The notes beneath the pieces are model-generated. The model searched no databases, was not told the origin of the DNA, and was given only the letters and a program-made list of their open reading frames with translations. Shown piece by piece: positions 13,225-21,711 of a stretch of 32,481 bases of DNA (positions within the stretch are counted from its first letter, which is position 1; each line of letters opens with the position of its first letter). The stretch covers positions 1 to 32,481 of the forward strand of contig CALDPX010000033.1 in assembly GCA_937911745.1 (NCBI GenBank), read 5' to 3'. The translations under genes were made by a program, and so were the position numbers. The stretch is from an uncultured Alistipes sp. (lineage in GTDB: Bacteria; Bacteroidota; Bacteroidia; Bacteroidales; Rikenellaceae).

Positions 13225-15375
13225 TTACTCGTCTTTCTCTTCTTCCTGATATGCTTTAAGAAGTTTATCCTGAACATCGGCAGGTACTTGCTCATAGGAA
13301 GCAAACTCCATAGTGTAGTTTGCGCGACCAAGAGTCAGTGCGCTCAGAGTGGTCGAGTAGCGGTAGAGTTCTGCCAGAGGTACCCTTGCATTAAGGCGAC
13401 TATATGCACCCTCGGCGTTCATACCCATAATCTGAGCACGACGACCATTGAGGTCACTCATAATATCACCCATATTCTCGCTGGGAACCAAAATCTCTAC
13501 GTTGTAGATAGGCTCCAAAATCTTAGGACCTGCGTTGCGGAAAGCCTCTTTGAAGGCGTTGCGAGCAGCCAAAACGAACGAAATCTCGTTGGAGTCTACG
13601 GGGTGCATCTTACCATCGTAGATAACAACGCGGATGTCGCGAGCGTACGAACCGGTAAGAGGACCTTCATTGAGTTTATCTTTGATACCCTTCAAGATAG
13701 CGGGCATAAAGCGTGCATCAATAGCACCACCAACGATTGCGTTGTAGTAGATGAGTTTGCCACCCCATTCGAGGTCGAACTCCTCTTTGCCTTTGATGTT
13801 CACAAGGAGTTCCCTGCCGTCAACTTTGTACTGTTTGGGCTCGGGCATACCCTCATAGTAGGGCTCAACAACCATATGAACCTCACCGAACTGTCCCGAA
13901 CCACCCGACTGTTTGCGGTGGCGGTAGTTTGCAGCAGCCACTTTGGTAATGGTCTCGCGGTAGGGAATCTTGGGAGCCAAGAACTCAATCTCGATTTTGT
14001 TGTTCTGGATGATGGTCTTCAAGAGGTTGATGTGCATCTCGCCCTGGCACTGTACGATGGTCTGTTTGAGTTCTTTCGAGTACTCCACCTTGTAGGTCAA
14101 ATCCTCCTGTTTGATGCGGTTGAGCATCTCGCCGAGTTTCTCCTCGTTGTTCTGGTCGAGAGCGCGTACTGCTGCGCGGTAGCGGGGAGCGGGGAAGTTG
14201 ATGGGCGAAATCTCGGCAACATCACCAACACCGAGAGTGTCGTTTGCTTTGGTGCCTTTGAGTTTCACGGTGCAACCAATCTCACCGGCAACGAGTTCGG
14301 TAACTTTCTCGCGTTTCTTGCCTGCAACAGCGAAAATCTGCGAAATTTTCTCTTTGTTACCATTGCGGGGGTTGGTAAGTTCCATACCCTCGGTCAGTTT
14401 ACCGGTCACTACGCGGAAGTAGCTAACCTCGCCAACGTGCTGCTCAACGGCACTGCGGAATACGAAGATGGAGGTGGGAGCCGAAGCGTCAGCCTTAACC
14501 TCGTTGCCCTCAACATCGGTCATTGCATTTGCAGCCGAGGGATCGGGAAGCACGTTGATGATGAACTCCATAACACGTTTCAGACCAAAGCTCTTCTTTG
14601 CCGAGCAGCAGAAGATGGGCATAAAGTCGCGGTTTGCAACGCCATCCCTCAAACCCTGACGAATCTCGTCAGCCGAGAGGTCGTTGGTCTCGAAGAATTT
14701 CTCCATCAGAGCCTCATCGTTGATGGCAGCAGCCTCCAAAAGTTCGTTGTGGTACTCCTCTGCACGATCAGCCTCCGAAGCGGGAATCTCCAACTCCTCC
14801 TGGTTGCCGTTCTCGTCTTTTGCTTTGTACATCTTCATTGTCAGAACGTCAATGATGGCGTCAAAACCAAGACCGGGATTAACGGGATACTGAACAACTA
14901 CGGGGTTGATGGGCGAGCCGCTCTTGATGGAGTCGATAACCTTGTCCCACGAAGCGTTCTCTTTATCGAGCTGATTTACGATACCTACAACGGGCATCTT
15001 AGCTTGTGCTGCGTAGCGGCTGTGAATCTCGCTACCAACATCGAAGCCCTGGTTGCCGTTGATGACGAGTGCTGCCAAATCGCAAACCTTGTATGCGGAG
15101 AATACACCACCGCAGAGGTCGTCTACACCGGGAGTGTCGATGAAGTTGAATTTGTGACCTGCGAACTCGGTGTAAATAACTGCGGGATAAAGACTTCTAC
15201 CCTGAGCCTGCTCCAACTCGGTGTTGTCCGAGAGGGTGTTGCCTGCTTCTACGGTACCTTTACGGTCGATGAGTTTGCTTTCGAATGCGAATGCTTCGGC
15301 AAGAGTGGTCTTGCCGCTACCCGTGCCGCCAACGATAGCCACGTTGCGGAGGTTTTGAGTTTGGTAAGTTTTCAT
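13225..15375 (-). CDS. fusA2: EF-G2-type elongation factor G paralogue
   Basis: A 716-residue protein with the full EF-G domain order: G domain (1 to about 270), domain II (about 300-385), and domains III-V to the C-terminus. The P-loop is GGTGSGKT (16-23). The G3 motif reads DTPGVDDL (80-87), with Val84 where canonical EF-G has the catalytic His. G4 is NQLD (134-137) instead of NKxD, and the switch I region is divergent (QAQGRSL). These changes match the EF-G2 group known from Bacteroides, where an EF-G paralogue lacking GTPase activity supports translation during carbon starvation. The assignment to that group is by sequence pattern. It is transcribed divergently from nrnA. No clear TAnnTTTG box was found upstream. 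The C-terminus is acidic (EEEKDE). Confidence 0.9.
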   Translation of the reverse strand: MKTYQTQNLRNVAIVGGTGSGKTTLAEAFAFESKLIDRKGTVEAGNTLSDNTELEQAQGRSLYPAVIYTEFAGHKFNFIDTPGVDDLCGGVFSAYKVCDLAALVINGNQGFDVGSEIHSRYAAQAKMPVVGIVNQLDKENASWDKVIDSIKSGSPINPVVVQYPVNPGLGFDAIIDVLTMKMYKAKDENGNQEELEIPASEADRAEEYHNELLEAAAINDEALMEKFFETNDLSADEIRQGLRDGVANRDFMPIFCCSAKKSFGLKRVMEFIINVLPDPSAANAMTDVEGNEVKADASAPTSIFVFRSAVEQHVGEVSYFRVVTGKLTEGMELTNPRNGNKEKISQIFAVAGKKREKVTELVAGEIGCTVKLKGTKANDTLGVGDVAEISPINFPAPRYRAAVRALDQNNEEKLGEMLNRIKQEDLTYKVEYSKELKQTIVQCQGEMHINLLKTIIQNNKIEIEFLAPKIPYRETITKVAAANYRHRKQSGGSGQFGEVHMVVEPYYEGMPEPKQYKVDGRELLVNIKGKEEFDLEWGGKLIYYNAIVGGAIDARFMPAILKGIKDKLNEGPLTGSYARDIRVVIYDGKMHPVDSNEISFVLAARNAFKEAFRNAGPKILEPIYNVEILVPSENMGDIMSDLNGRRAQIMGMNAEGAYSRLNARVPLAELYRYSTTLSALTLGRANYTMEFASYEQVPADVQDKLLKAYQEEEKDE

Positions 15376-15489
15376 TTTGTTTATGATTTAGTTATGTTAG
15401 TTTCAAGTTTGCCCCGATTTGAGCCCTCTAAGGTATATATTTTTTTTCAATAATGAATACCTATATTGATAAATTCCAAATGTTTTTTA

Positions 15490-15497
15490 TATCTTTG
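15490..15497 (+). promoter_or_regulatory. nrnA -7 box close to the start codon
   Basis: TATCTTTG ends nine bases before the ATG at 15506. Transcription would be expected to begin within about five bases of the start codon, giving a nearly leaderless mRNA. Confidence 0.6.
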
Positions 15498-15505
15498 TTA
15501 CCGAG

Positions 15506-16531
15506 ATGGGTGATTTTTTGGAAAAAATCGAGAGCCTAAAAGGCTTTATGGATGGCGGATGTAAGCAAATCGCCATTGTTACACACACCAACCCCGACGG
15601 CGACGCTATAGGCTCCTCGCTGGCGTGGGCAGAGGTTTTGCGCTCTATGGGGCACTCTGTGCAAACGCTTGTCCCTAACCGTTATCCCGCCTTTTTGGAC
15701 TGGATGGACGGCATCGAAAGTATGATTATCGCCAAGGAGCAACCCGAGCATGCAACAGAGGTTATTGCCTCTGCCGACCTCGTTTTTGTTATGGATCTGA
15801 ACAAAATCGATCGTCTCGACTCTATGACCGAGCCCCTTGTGGCTTCCGAGGCTCCCCGTATCCTCATAGACCACCACCTTATGCCCCCCGATGACTACAC
15901 CTTGCAGTTCTCCTATCCCGAGATGTGTTCTACGGCATTTGTGACCTACAAGGTCATTGAAGCAATGGTGGGCACCGAGGCGATAACCAAGCAGATGGCA
16001 GAGAATCTCTATGCGGGTATTATGACCGACACAGGCAACTTTGCTTTCAGTTATCTTACTCCCGACTTGATGCGCTCGGTGGCAGTGCTCTTGGAGCGCG
16101 GCTTGGATATCCCGAAGGTCTACAACGCTGTCTATAACTCCTATTCCGCCTCGCGTGTGAAACTTTTGGGCTATTCGCTGGGTAGGAAGATGGAGGTGTT
16201 GGCAAAGGGAAAGGCTGCTTATATGTCGCTCACCGAAAAGGAGATGCGCCGCTTCAACTTCCAGCTGGGCGATAGCGAGGGTTTTGTGAACTATCCGCTC
16301 TCGATTGCGGGAATGAAGATGTCCGCAATCTTCATCGAAACCCGCAAGTTTGTGCGTGTGTCGTTGCGCTCGCGTGGCGATGAGGTGGATGTAAACATCT
16401 TCGCAAGGCGTTATTTTGGTGGCGGAGGTCACAAAAACGCTGCGGGTGGCAAGTCCTTTGTGTCGGTGGAGGAGACCATTGAGATATTCAAAAAGGCTGT
16501 TGCAGAGTATTTCAACGAGATTGGACTTTAA
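15506..16531 (+). CDS. nrnA: DHH/DHHA1 phosphoesterase (NrnA-like nanoRNase / pAp phosphatase)
   Basis: A 341-residue cytosolic metal-dependent phosphoesterase. Members hydrolyse short oligoribonucleotides, pAp or cyclic-dinucleotide breakdown products; the exact substrate cannot be read here. The DHH domain shows IVTHTNPDGDAIGSSLAW (residues 24-41), VMDLNKIDRL and the DHH motif in LIDHHLMPPDDY. The DHHA1 domain ends with the nucleotide-binding GGGGHKNAAGG. The length is typical. The start at 15506 gives the usual 20 or so residues before the first motif; an internal ATG at 15548 would shorten this too much. Only about three to five bases are likely to separate the transcription start from the ATG. 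Confidence 0.92.
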   Translation: MGDFLEKIESLKGFMDGGCKQIAIVTHTNPDGDAIGSSLAWAEVLRSMGHSVQTLVPNRYPAFLDWMDGIESMIIAKEQPEHATEVIASADLVFVMDLNKIDRLDSMTEPLVASEAPRILIDHHLMPPDDYTLQFSYPEMCSTAFVTYKVIEAMVGTEAITKQMAENLYAGIMTDTGNFAFSYLTPDLMRSVAVLLERGLDIPKVYNAVYNSYSASRVKLLGYSLGRKMEVLAKGKAAYMSLTEKEMRRFNFQLGDSEGFVNYPLSIAGMKMSAIFIETRKFVRVSLRSRGDEVDVNIFARRYFGGGGHKNAAGGKSFVSVEETIEIFKKAVAEYFNEIGL

Positions 16532-16552
16532 TTGTCTCGATGACAAACAAAA

Positions 16553-16590
16553 ATGCACGAGCGATGCAACATTTTGCCTCACTCGTGCAT
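16553..16590. terminator. Hairpin downstream of nrnA
   Basis: ATGCACGAG (16553-16561) pairs with CTCGTGCAT (16582-16590), with partial pairing inside. On the plus strand it is followed by CTTATAAAAAAA, not a T-run. T-rich sequence lies only on the minus-strand side. It may be a weak terminator or a processing hairpin for nrnA mRNA. Confidence 0.45.
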
Positions 16591-16630
16591 CTTATAAAAA
16601 AAGCACCTTACACCCCCAAGACATAGGTCT

Positions 16631-17287
16631 ATGAAAAGATATTTTATACTACTGATTTTTGTGGCACATTGGTGCGGATTGTTGAGTGCTAACGTACCAC
16701 AAAATCTCGTCCCAAAAACCTACGAGGAGCAGACCTTCTGGGAGCGTTTCACAAATTGGAGTGTGCCCAATCTTGAAACAAAAAATGAGGTACGTTTGGG
16801 GGTTCCTATGCCAGAATTTGGCTTTGTGCACAGCCTTCGAGACAGTAGCTATAATAGTGGTTTACAGAATGATTACCTTTCGTCGTTGCAGCAGGCGGGC
16901 ACCATGCAGGTCTACTCCTCTCCTCTGTTACAATATATGGTACGTTGGAACAAACGTTGGGAGTATGGCGTGAGCGGTTTCTATACCCAAACACGACAAA
17001 ATCTCTACTACACCACAACCTCAGAGGTCAAAAGATGTCACCGCAACGATATCTTCACACTCTCGCCCACGTTGCGCTGGAATGCTATTCGAACAAATTG
17101 GATTAGGTTCTACTTCCAGATGGGCATAAACTGCCATCTGCACAAAGAGGTGGGCGAGGGAACCGACTACGACTCGGCAATCTTTTTTGGCTATGGTTAT
17201 ACGGTGGGTAAGAAGCTCTTTTTCTTCTCCGAGGGCAACTATGGCACATCGATCATCGTCACTATGGGTATTGGTTACAGATTCTAA
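16631..17287 (+). CDS. Exported protein, probable outer-membrane beta-barrel
   Basis: A 218-residue protein with a signal peptide (residues 1-20, MKRYFILLIFVAHWCGLLSA). The mature part alternates short amphipathic strands rich in Tyr, Trp and Phe (for example WEYGVSGFYTQTRQNLYYTT and NWIRFYFQMGIN). It ends in a strand with terminal Phe (IVTMGIGYRF), the classic C-terminal signature of outer-membrane barrels. I do not recognise a specific family. It is followed after 15 bases by a lipoprotein gene and probably forms a two-gene unit with it. No TAnnTTTG box was found in the 99 bases upstream, so it may partly depend on read-through from nrnA. Confidence 0.75.
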   Translation: MKRYFILLIFVAHWCGLLSANVPQNLVPKTYEEQTFWERFTNWSVPNLETKNEVRLGVPMPEFGFVHSLRDSSYNSGLQNDYLSSLQQAGTMQVYSSPLLQYMVRWNKRWEYGVSGFYTQTRQNLYYTTTSEVKRCHRNDIFTLSPTLRWNAIRTNWIRFYFQMGINCHLHKEVGEGTDYDSAIFFGYGYTVGKKLFFFSEGNYGTSIIVTMGIGYRF

Positions 17288-17302
17288 ATGATGAGGTGAA
17301 TT

Positions 17303-18196
17303 ATGAAGTGTTTTAGGTATATTCTTTTGGCGCTTGGCGTAGTCGTTGCAACGGGATGTGACCCGAGAAAGCACGACGACGTAATAATCGACAATCTCGA
17401 CCCTACACGCCCCGGATATATACTTTTTGCTCAGAGTTTGAAGGGTGTGTGTGCTGCCTCGGGAGGCTTGATTTCTGCGCTCAACTTCAATGAATGGCTC
17501 AATGCTACCGATGAGCGGAGCCGCTGGGAGTTGGAAGATCAATTCTACCCCTATCGCAAAATACGCGAGAGGGAAGAGAACTTGTGGGATATATATGATA
17601 GTCGTAGTAGTGAGAGATACCTCTTGCACGATGGTATGAGCCTTGGCGACGAGGGTGCTGTGTGGGAGATACAAAGGAATCCCACATTCTTCTATGCCGA
17701 AGAGGCAAGTGAAGTGCCAACCATCACCCGCAAGGCGGAGGATAGATTTGAAATTGTTTTCTCATACGTGCCCATAAACATCGCCATGGGGTCCAAAAGG
17801 GAACTCTTCTCCTATCTGAATACCTGGGGCAACTCCAAACGAGCATATTTCTCCGCCCTCTTTACCATCGCCACCAATAATGGCGAATTTCGCGCGGGCG
17901 AGTCAGACCATCTTCAATTCATCATTACGGGCGAGGGCGAGTTGTGGGATAAGGACAGCAGCTACTCCGTGGCGTTCGAGATTAGCGAGCCTCTGCGTGT
18001 GAATTTTAACGACAACGGTCTCATTGCCAGCAACAAGGTAAGCGTTGGCGCAATGTGCATAACCAACAGCCTTGGCGAGTGGGCAGATGTTACCATGGCG
18101 CTCTACAACACCATTGTGATTGACTACCACCCCAAAGACGGTGCGCCCATTAGGGGCTATTACGACTGGAACGGCACCTGCATAACTCCTCGATAA
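17303..18196 (+). CDS. Hypothetical lipoprotein
   Basis: A 297-residue protein with a lipoprotein signal: MKCFRYILLALGVVVATGCD, with the acylated Cys at 19. The mature protein is rich in beta-type sequence with aromatic residues and has no motif that I recognise. There is a likely globular region at about 110-290 (VPTITRKAEDRFEIVFSYVP onward). It lies 15 bases after the barrel-like gene on the same strand, so the two probably act together at the envelope, as barrel plus lipoprotein pairs often do; this is an inference. No terminator with a T-run is evident after the stop codon. Confidence 0.7.
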   Translation: MKCFRYILLALGVVVATGCDPRKHDDVIIDNLDPTRPGYILFAQSLKGVCAASGGLISALNFNEWLNATDERSRWELEDQFYPYRKIREREENLWDIYDSRSSERYLLHDGMSLGDEGAVWEIQRNPTFFYAEEASEVPTITRKAEDRFEIVFSYVPINIAMGSKRELFSYLNTWGNSKRAYFSALFTIATNNGEFRAGESDHLQFIITGEGELWDKDSSYSVAFEISEPLRVNFNDNGLIASNKVSVGAMCITNSLGEWADVTMALYNTIVIDYHPKDGAPIRGYYDWNGTCITPR

Positions 18197-18332
18197 ACGA
18201 TTTGTTTTGCGATGGTGTATTGTGCGCCAACTACCCATAAAAACGGCAAAAATCAACAATTTTACTATTTTTGTGTGGGTGGTTTTTGTTTATCACTGTG
18301 CATAAAAATCATTTTTTTGCAAAATTTTCGGC

Positions 18333-18355
18333 TTTCAATTTTCAATTTTCAATTT
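18333..18355 (+). repeat. TTTTCAA short tandem repeat upstream of tRNA-Leu
   Basis: A tract TTTCAATTTTCAATTTTCAA lies directly upstream of the tRNA promoter -7 box, where a -33 box would be expected. Confidence 0.65.
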
Positions 18356-18361
18356 TATATG

Positions 18362-18369
18362 TATCTTTG
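18362..18369 (+). promoter_or_regulatory. tRNA-Leu -7 box
   Basis: TATCTTTG is a perfect TAnnTTTG match, 24 bases before the mature 5' end of the tRNA. Confidence 0.7.
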
Positions 18370-18393
18370 TGCGCTCAACGTGATTTAGCACGA

Positions 18394-18475
18394 GCCCAGA
18401 TGGCGGAATCGGTAGACGCGTTGGTCTCAAACACCAATAGGGCAACCTGTGCCGGTTCGACCCCGGCTCTGGGTA
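18394..18475 (+). tRNA. tRNA-Leu (anticodon CAA)
   Basis: The acceptor stem is GCCCAGA with TCTGGGT. The D-arm has GGCGGAATCGGTAGACGC. The anticodon stem TTGGT/ACCAA encloses loop CTCAAAC, giving anticodon CAA, which reads UUG codons. A long variable region of about 13 bases marks a class II tRNA. The T-arm is GCCGG-TTCGACC-CCGGC. The discriminator base is A (18475). CCA is not encoded, so it must be added after transcription. Confidence 0.96.
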
Positions 18476-18479
18476 CACG

Positions 18480-18510
18480 AAGGGAGGAATGAAAATTCCT
18501 CCCTTTCTTT
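18480..18510 (+). terminator. Terminator after tRNA-Leu
   Basis: The stem AAGGGAGGAAT (18480-18490) pairs perfectly with ATTCCTCCCTT (18495-18505), with a GAAA loop, and is followed by TCTTT. It begins five bases after the tRNA. Confidence 0.85.
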
Positions 18511-18556
18511 GTGACTTTGTGTTTATGGTTGGTTATCAACCACTGCGAATTGGCTG

Positions 18557-20077
18557 CTAAAAGTCATAGCCAACAATGTCGTTGGTATAGAACCACCAAA
18601 GACCTGTACTGGGATTCTTGTACGCCTCCTCGCTCCCGTGGGGTACATATATTTTACGCCCCGGGGCGTTGTTATCGAACATTTCGCTCTGCGATGTTGG
18701 AGGCACAATAGGTTTGCAATACACACTCGCGAGTCTTTCGCAACCATAGAATGCCATACCACCCAAATCGGACAGCGTGCTGGGAAGTGTCACACTAACC
18801 AGACTTCGACAGTTCTGAAAAGCATTATTACCTATACGAGTTACACCCTCGGGAATGGTCACACTCACAAGGCTCTCACAATTAGAAAAGGCCCCCTCCC
18901 AGATGATGGTAACGCCTGCTGGAATGGTTATACTTTCAAGGCTCTTACAGTCACACAAAAGTTGCCCCTTTATCGTTGTAACCCCCTGTGGGATGTTTAT
19001 GCTTTTGAGCCTCTCGCAACCCATAAATGCACAACCTTCGATGGTGATTACGCTCTCGGGAATTGTTAGGCTCGCAAGGCTTGCACAATTATAAAATGCA
19101 TAACTCTCTATTGTGGTAAGATCCTCTTGCAATGTCACCTTTTCGAGCGAGGTGCAACCATAGAAGGTTTTGTTTAGGATTGAAGTTACACCTTTGGGAA
19201 CATCTATACTTTTGAGGTTTGAACACCTATAAAATGCTTCCATTCCAATGAACGTTATCTTATCTCCGAGAACAACATCCGTCAGATTGGAACAACACCA
19301 AAACGCAGCACCATCAATACTTGTGACATTTTCTCCCAATGTAACACTCTTTATACCATTGCAACTGGCAAATGCATACGGAGCAATCTTTGTTATATTA
19401 TCCCCTATAACAATGTCGAGTTGAGAGTCTTTTTGCCAAAGAGATGATTCCGATGGTGACACATTCACATTCTTTTCTTTTTCAACCATCGAGCGCCTAT
19501 TTATCGTCAGCGTGCCCTTACAACCCGCAAAAGCGCACTCTCCAATTCGCAACACATCATCTACTATGGCACTACCTAAAATTGTAATATCAGATAGGCT
19601 GGTGCAATCCTTAAAGGCGTTTTGACCTATATACTCAACATCTGCGGATATGGTAATTGTTTTGAGATTTTCACACCCACAAAAGGCACTTGCCTCAATG
19701 GTCGTCAAATCTCGTGGAAATAGTACATATTTCAACCGCTTTTGATTCTCAAAGGCATGCCAGGGTATTATGTAGACCTTGTGTTTGAATGTGAGTTTTC
19801 CTACGCCATCTCTATATTCGTTGTTTTCAAGATTATCATACATACTATTTGACGAATCCACGATAAGGGGTTTCCCATCGGTAGTCACATAATAAAGCGC
19901 TGTTGGGATACTTCTTATGCTCTCCAACGGATTTACCTCTTCTTCCGATGGATTTCCGCCGGGTTGTTCGGTTTGGTTGTCATTCGGATTAACAACCTCT
20001 TCGGGATTCTTTTCACAGCCCACACCCAGAAGCAGGGCTATTAGAAACACTATTAGATTATTCGCAGATACTTTCAT
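18557..20077 (-). CDS. BspA-type leucine-rich-repeat lipoprotein
   Basis: A 506-residue protein with a lipoprotein signal (MKVSANNLIVFLIALLLGVGC, Cys21) and a short Asn/Gln/Pro/Glu-rich linker. A long array of LRR_5-type repeats of about 23 residues follows (pattern: I-x-x-x-A-F-x-x-C-x-x-L-x-x-I-x-I-P-x-x-V), from about residue 95 to 450. The end is the typical BspA-type tail with IYVPHGSEEAYK. Such proteins are surface-exposed and are associated with adhesion to host proteins or other bacteria. Codon and base composition is more AT-rich than in the flanking housekeeping genes, which may mean lateral gain. The ATG at 20077 has a good Shine-Dalgarno-like AAGGAAG upstream. It is transcribed divergently from pepP. 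Confidence 0.92.
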   Translation of the reverse strand: MKVSANNLIVFLIALLLGVGCEKNPEEVVNPNDNQTEQPGGNPSEEEVNPLESIRSIPTALYYVTTDGKPLIVDSSNSMYDNLENNEYRDGVGKLTFKHKVYIIPWHAFENQKRLKYVLFPRDLTTIEASAFCGCENLKTITISADVEYIGQNAFKDCTSLSDITILGSAIVDDVLRIGECAFAGCKGTLTINRRSMVEKEKNVNVSPSESSLWQKDSQLDIVIGDNITKIAPYAFASCNGIKSVTLGENVTSIDGAAFWCCSNLTDVVLGDKITFIGMEAFYRCSNLKSIDVPKGVTSILNKTFYGCTSLEKVTLQEDLTTIESYAFYNCASLASLTIPESVITIEGCAFMGCERLKSINIPQGVTTIKGQLLCDCKSLESITIPAGVTIIWEGAFSNCESLVSVTIPEGVTRIGNNAFQNCRSLVSVTLPSTLSDLGGMAFYGCERLASVYCKPIVPPTSQSEMFDNNAPGRKIYVPHGSEEAYKNPSTGLWWFYTNDIVGYDF

Positions 20078-20104
20078 AATTAATCTTCCTTAGGAACAGT
20101 TTTG

Positions 20105-20135
20105 CAAATATAACAAACAATTGCTTAACGTACAA
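20105..20135 (-). promoter_or_regulatory. Promoter of the LRR lipoprotein gene
   Basis: On the minus strand TATATTTG (20105-20112) is the -7 box and TTG (20133-20135) lies exactly 20 bases upstream. The start codon is 28 bases downstream of the -7 box. Confidence 0.65.
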
Positions 20136-20187
20136 TGAGTTGAATACAAAATCGCCAGATAATAAGAAGAATTTGCAAATCTTTTTG

Positions 20188-20195
20188 TAACTTTA
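20188..20195 (+). promoter_or_regulatory. Possible pepP -7 box
   Basis: TAACTTTA matches TAnnTTTG except for the last base, 29 bases before the pepP ATG. No -33 box is at the right distance. Confidence 0.35.
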
Positions 20196-20223
20196 CAGCA
20201 GAATAACCAAAAACTCGACAAAT

Positions 20224-21627
20224 ATGTTTTCAAAGCAGACCTACATCGCTCGCCGAAATGCTCTTAGGCAGCGTATGCCCAAAGGGGGTATCGTGGTGCT
20301 CCCGGGCAACAGCGAGGCACCTCGCAACTATTTCGACAACGCCTACGCATTCCGTCAGGACAGCACTTTTCTCTACTTCTTCGGCTTGCAGAATGCCGAC
20401 CTTGTGGGTATTATTGACCTCGACGAGGAGCGCGACTACCTCTTTGGCAACGACTACACCGTAGATGACATCATCTGGATGGGTCCTCAGCCCTCGGTGA
20501 AGGAGTTGGGTGCGCAGGTGGGCGTGGAGGATACTGCACCCTTTGCTGCCGCACGCGACAAGGTGCAGGAGGCTCTCCGCCAGGGTCGCAAGGTGCACTA
20601 CTTGGTGCCCTATCGTGGCGATGGCACGCTCCTTATGAGCAACCTCACAGGCATCGACCCCTCGCAGCACTACACACACTGCTCTGCCGACCTCATCATC
20701 AACGTGGCAGCACTCCGCGAGGAGAAGAGTGCCGAGGAGATTGAGGAACTCGAAAGGGCTTTCGAGATTGGCTACGCAATGCACACTACGGCTATGCGTC
20801 TGACGAAAGAGGGTGTATCGGAGCGCACAATTGCGGGAGCTATGGAGGGAGTAACCCACCAGCTTGGCGAGGGCGTGTCGTTCCATTCCATCGTGTCGCA
20901 GCACGGCGAGACGCTCCACAACCACTCCCACGATGGCATCTGCCAGAATGGACGCCTGCTCCTTGTGGATGCGGGTGGCGAGAGTGTCAACAACTACTGC
21001 TCCGACCACACTCGTACATTCCCCGTAAGTGGCAAGTTCAGCCCCGTACAGAGGGAGATATATAATATAGTGCTCCGCGCCCACGATGAGGTATTGAAGG
21101 TGGCTCGCCCCGGAAGGTATATCGACCTCCACAACACCGCCCTCCGCACCCTTGCCGAGGGACTTATCGGTATGGGGCTGATGAAGGGTAATGCCGATGA
21201 CGCTGTGGCTGCGGGGGCAGTGTGGATGTTTATGCCCCACGGCTTAGGTCACGGCTTGGGTATGGATGTGCACGACTGCGAGGCAATGGGTGAGAGGGGT
21301 ATGAGGGATTACTCCAAAATTTTGGCTCGTGCCGATGAGGTTGACACCTGCATTATGCGTAGCAGATGGCGCCTACGCCCCGGAACGGTACTCACTGACG
21401 AACCCGGCATCTACTTCATTCCCGCACTTATCGAGCAGTGGAAGAGTGAGGGCAAGTGCCGCGACTTTATCAACTACGACCGCTTGGGCGAGTTCTACAC
21501 CTTTGGCGGCATCCGCATCGAGGACGACCTGCTGATTACCGAGGATGGCAACAAGATGCTCGGTGGCAACAAACATATTCCCATCACCGTAGAGGAAATA
21601 GAGGCGTATATGGCAGAGAATAGGTAG
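20224..21627 (+). CDS. pepP: Xaa-Pro aminopeptidase (aminopeptidase P, M24 family)
   Basis: A 467-residue cytosolic metallopeptidase that removes the N-terminal residue preceding proline. The N-terminal aminopeptidase P domain spans about 1-140 (MFSKQTYIARRNALRQRMPK onward). The creatinase-fold catalytic domain carries the metal ligands in DAGGESVNNYCSDHTRTFP (two Asp), HGLGHGLGMDVHD (His), LTDEPGIYF (Glu) and GGIRIEDDLLI (Glu). All five ligands expected for active M24 dimanganese enzymes are visible. The length is normal. It is monocistronic, ends at a strong bidirectional terminator (21648-21691) and converges on recJ. Confidence 0.95.
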   Translation: MFSKQTYIARRNALRQRMPKGGIVVLPGNSEAPRNYFDNAYAFRQDSTFLYFFGLQNADLVGIIDLDEERDYLFGNDYTVDDIIWMGPQPSVKELGAQVGVEDTAPFAAARDKVQEALRQGRKVHYLVPYRGDGTLLMSNLTGIDPSQHYTHCSADLIINVAALREEKSAEEIEELERAFEIGYAMHTTAMRLTKEGVSERTIAGAMEGVTHQLGEGVSFHSIVSQHGETLHNHSHDGICQNGRLLLVDAGGESVNNYCSDHTRTFPVSGKFSPVQREIYNIVLRAHDEVLKVARPGRYIDLHNTALRTLAEGLIGMGLMKGNADDAVAAGAVWMFMPHGLGHGLGMDVHDCEAMGERGMRDYSKILARADEVDTCIMRSRWRLRPGTVLTDEPGIYFIPALIEQWKSEGKCRDFINYDRLGEFYTFGGIRIEDDLLITEDGNKMLGGNKHIPITVEEIEAYMAENR

Positions 21628-21647
21628 GGTGCGATAGTACCCGCTCA

Positions 21648-21691
21648 AAAACCAACGGGAGGACTAACCGATTAGTCCTCCCGTTGGTTTT
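21648..21691. terminator. Bidirectional terminator between pepP and recJ
   Basis: A perfect 20-base inverted repeat (21648-21667 with 21672-21691, loop CCGA) whose ends are AAAA on the left and TTTT on the right. It can therefore terminate transcripts arriving from either side. Confidence 0.88.
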
Positions 21692-21711
21692 GTATAGCCA
21701 CTCAGTTTGTG

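Noticed and set aside
13162..15453. 763-codon open frame on the plus strand across fusA2
   Set aside because: It is the antisense shadow of the EF-G2 gene. The real gene has full family motifs on the minus strand; the shadow has no recognisable domain, and long antisense frames arise when TTA, CTA and TCA codons are rare.
18271..18492. 73-codon frame spanning tRNA-Leu
   Set aside because: It overlaps the whole tRNA and its promoter and starts with GTG; not credible as a gene.
18394..18510. tRNA-Leu as an attachment site for an integrated element
   Set aside because: No integrase and no repeat of the tRNA 3' end was found downstream; an ordinary terminator follows.
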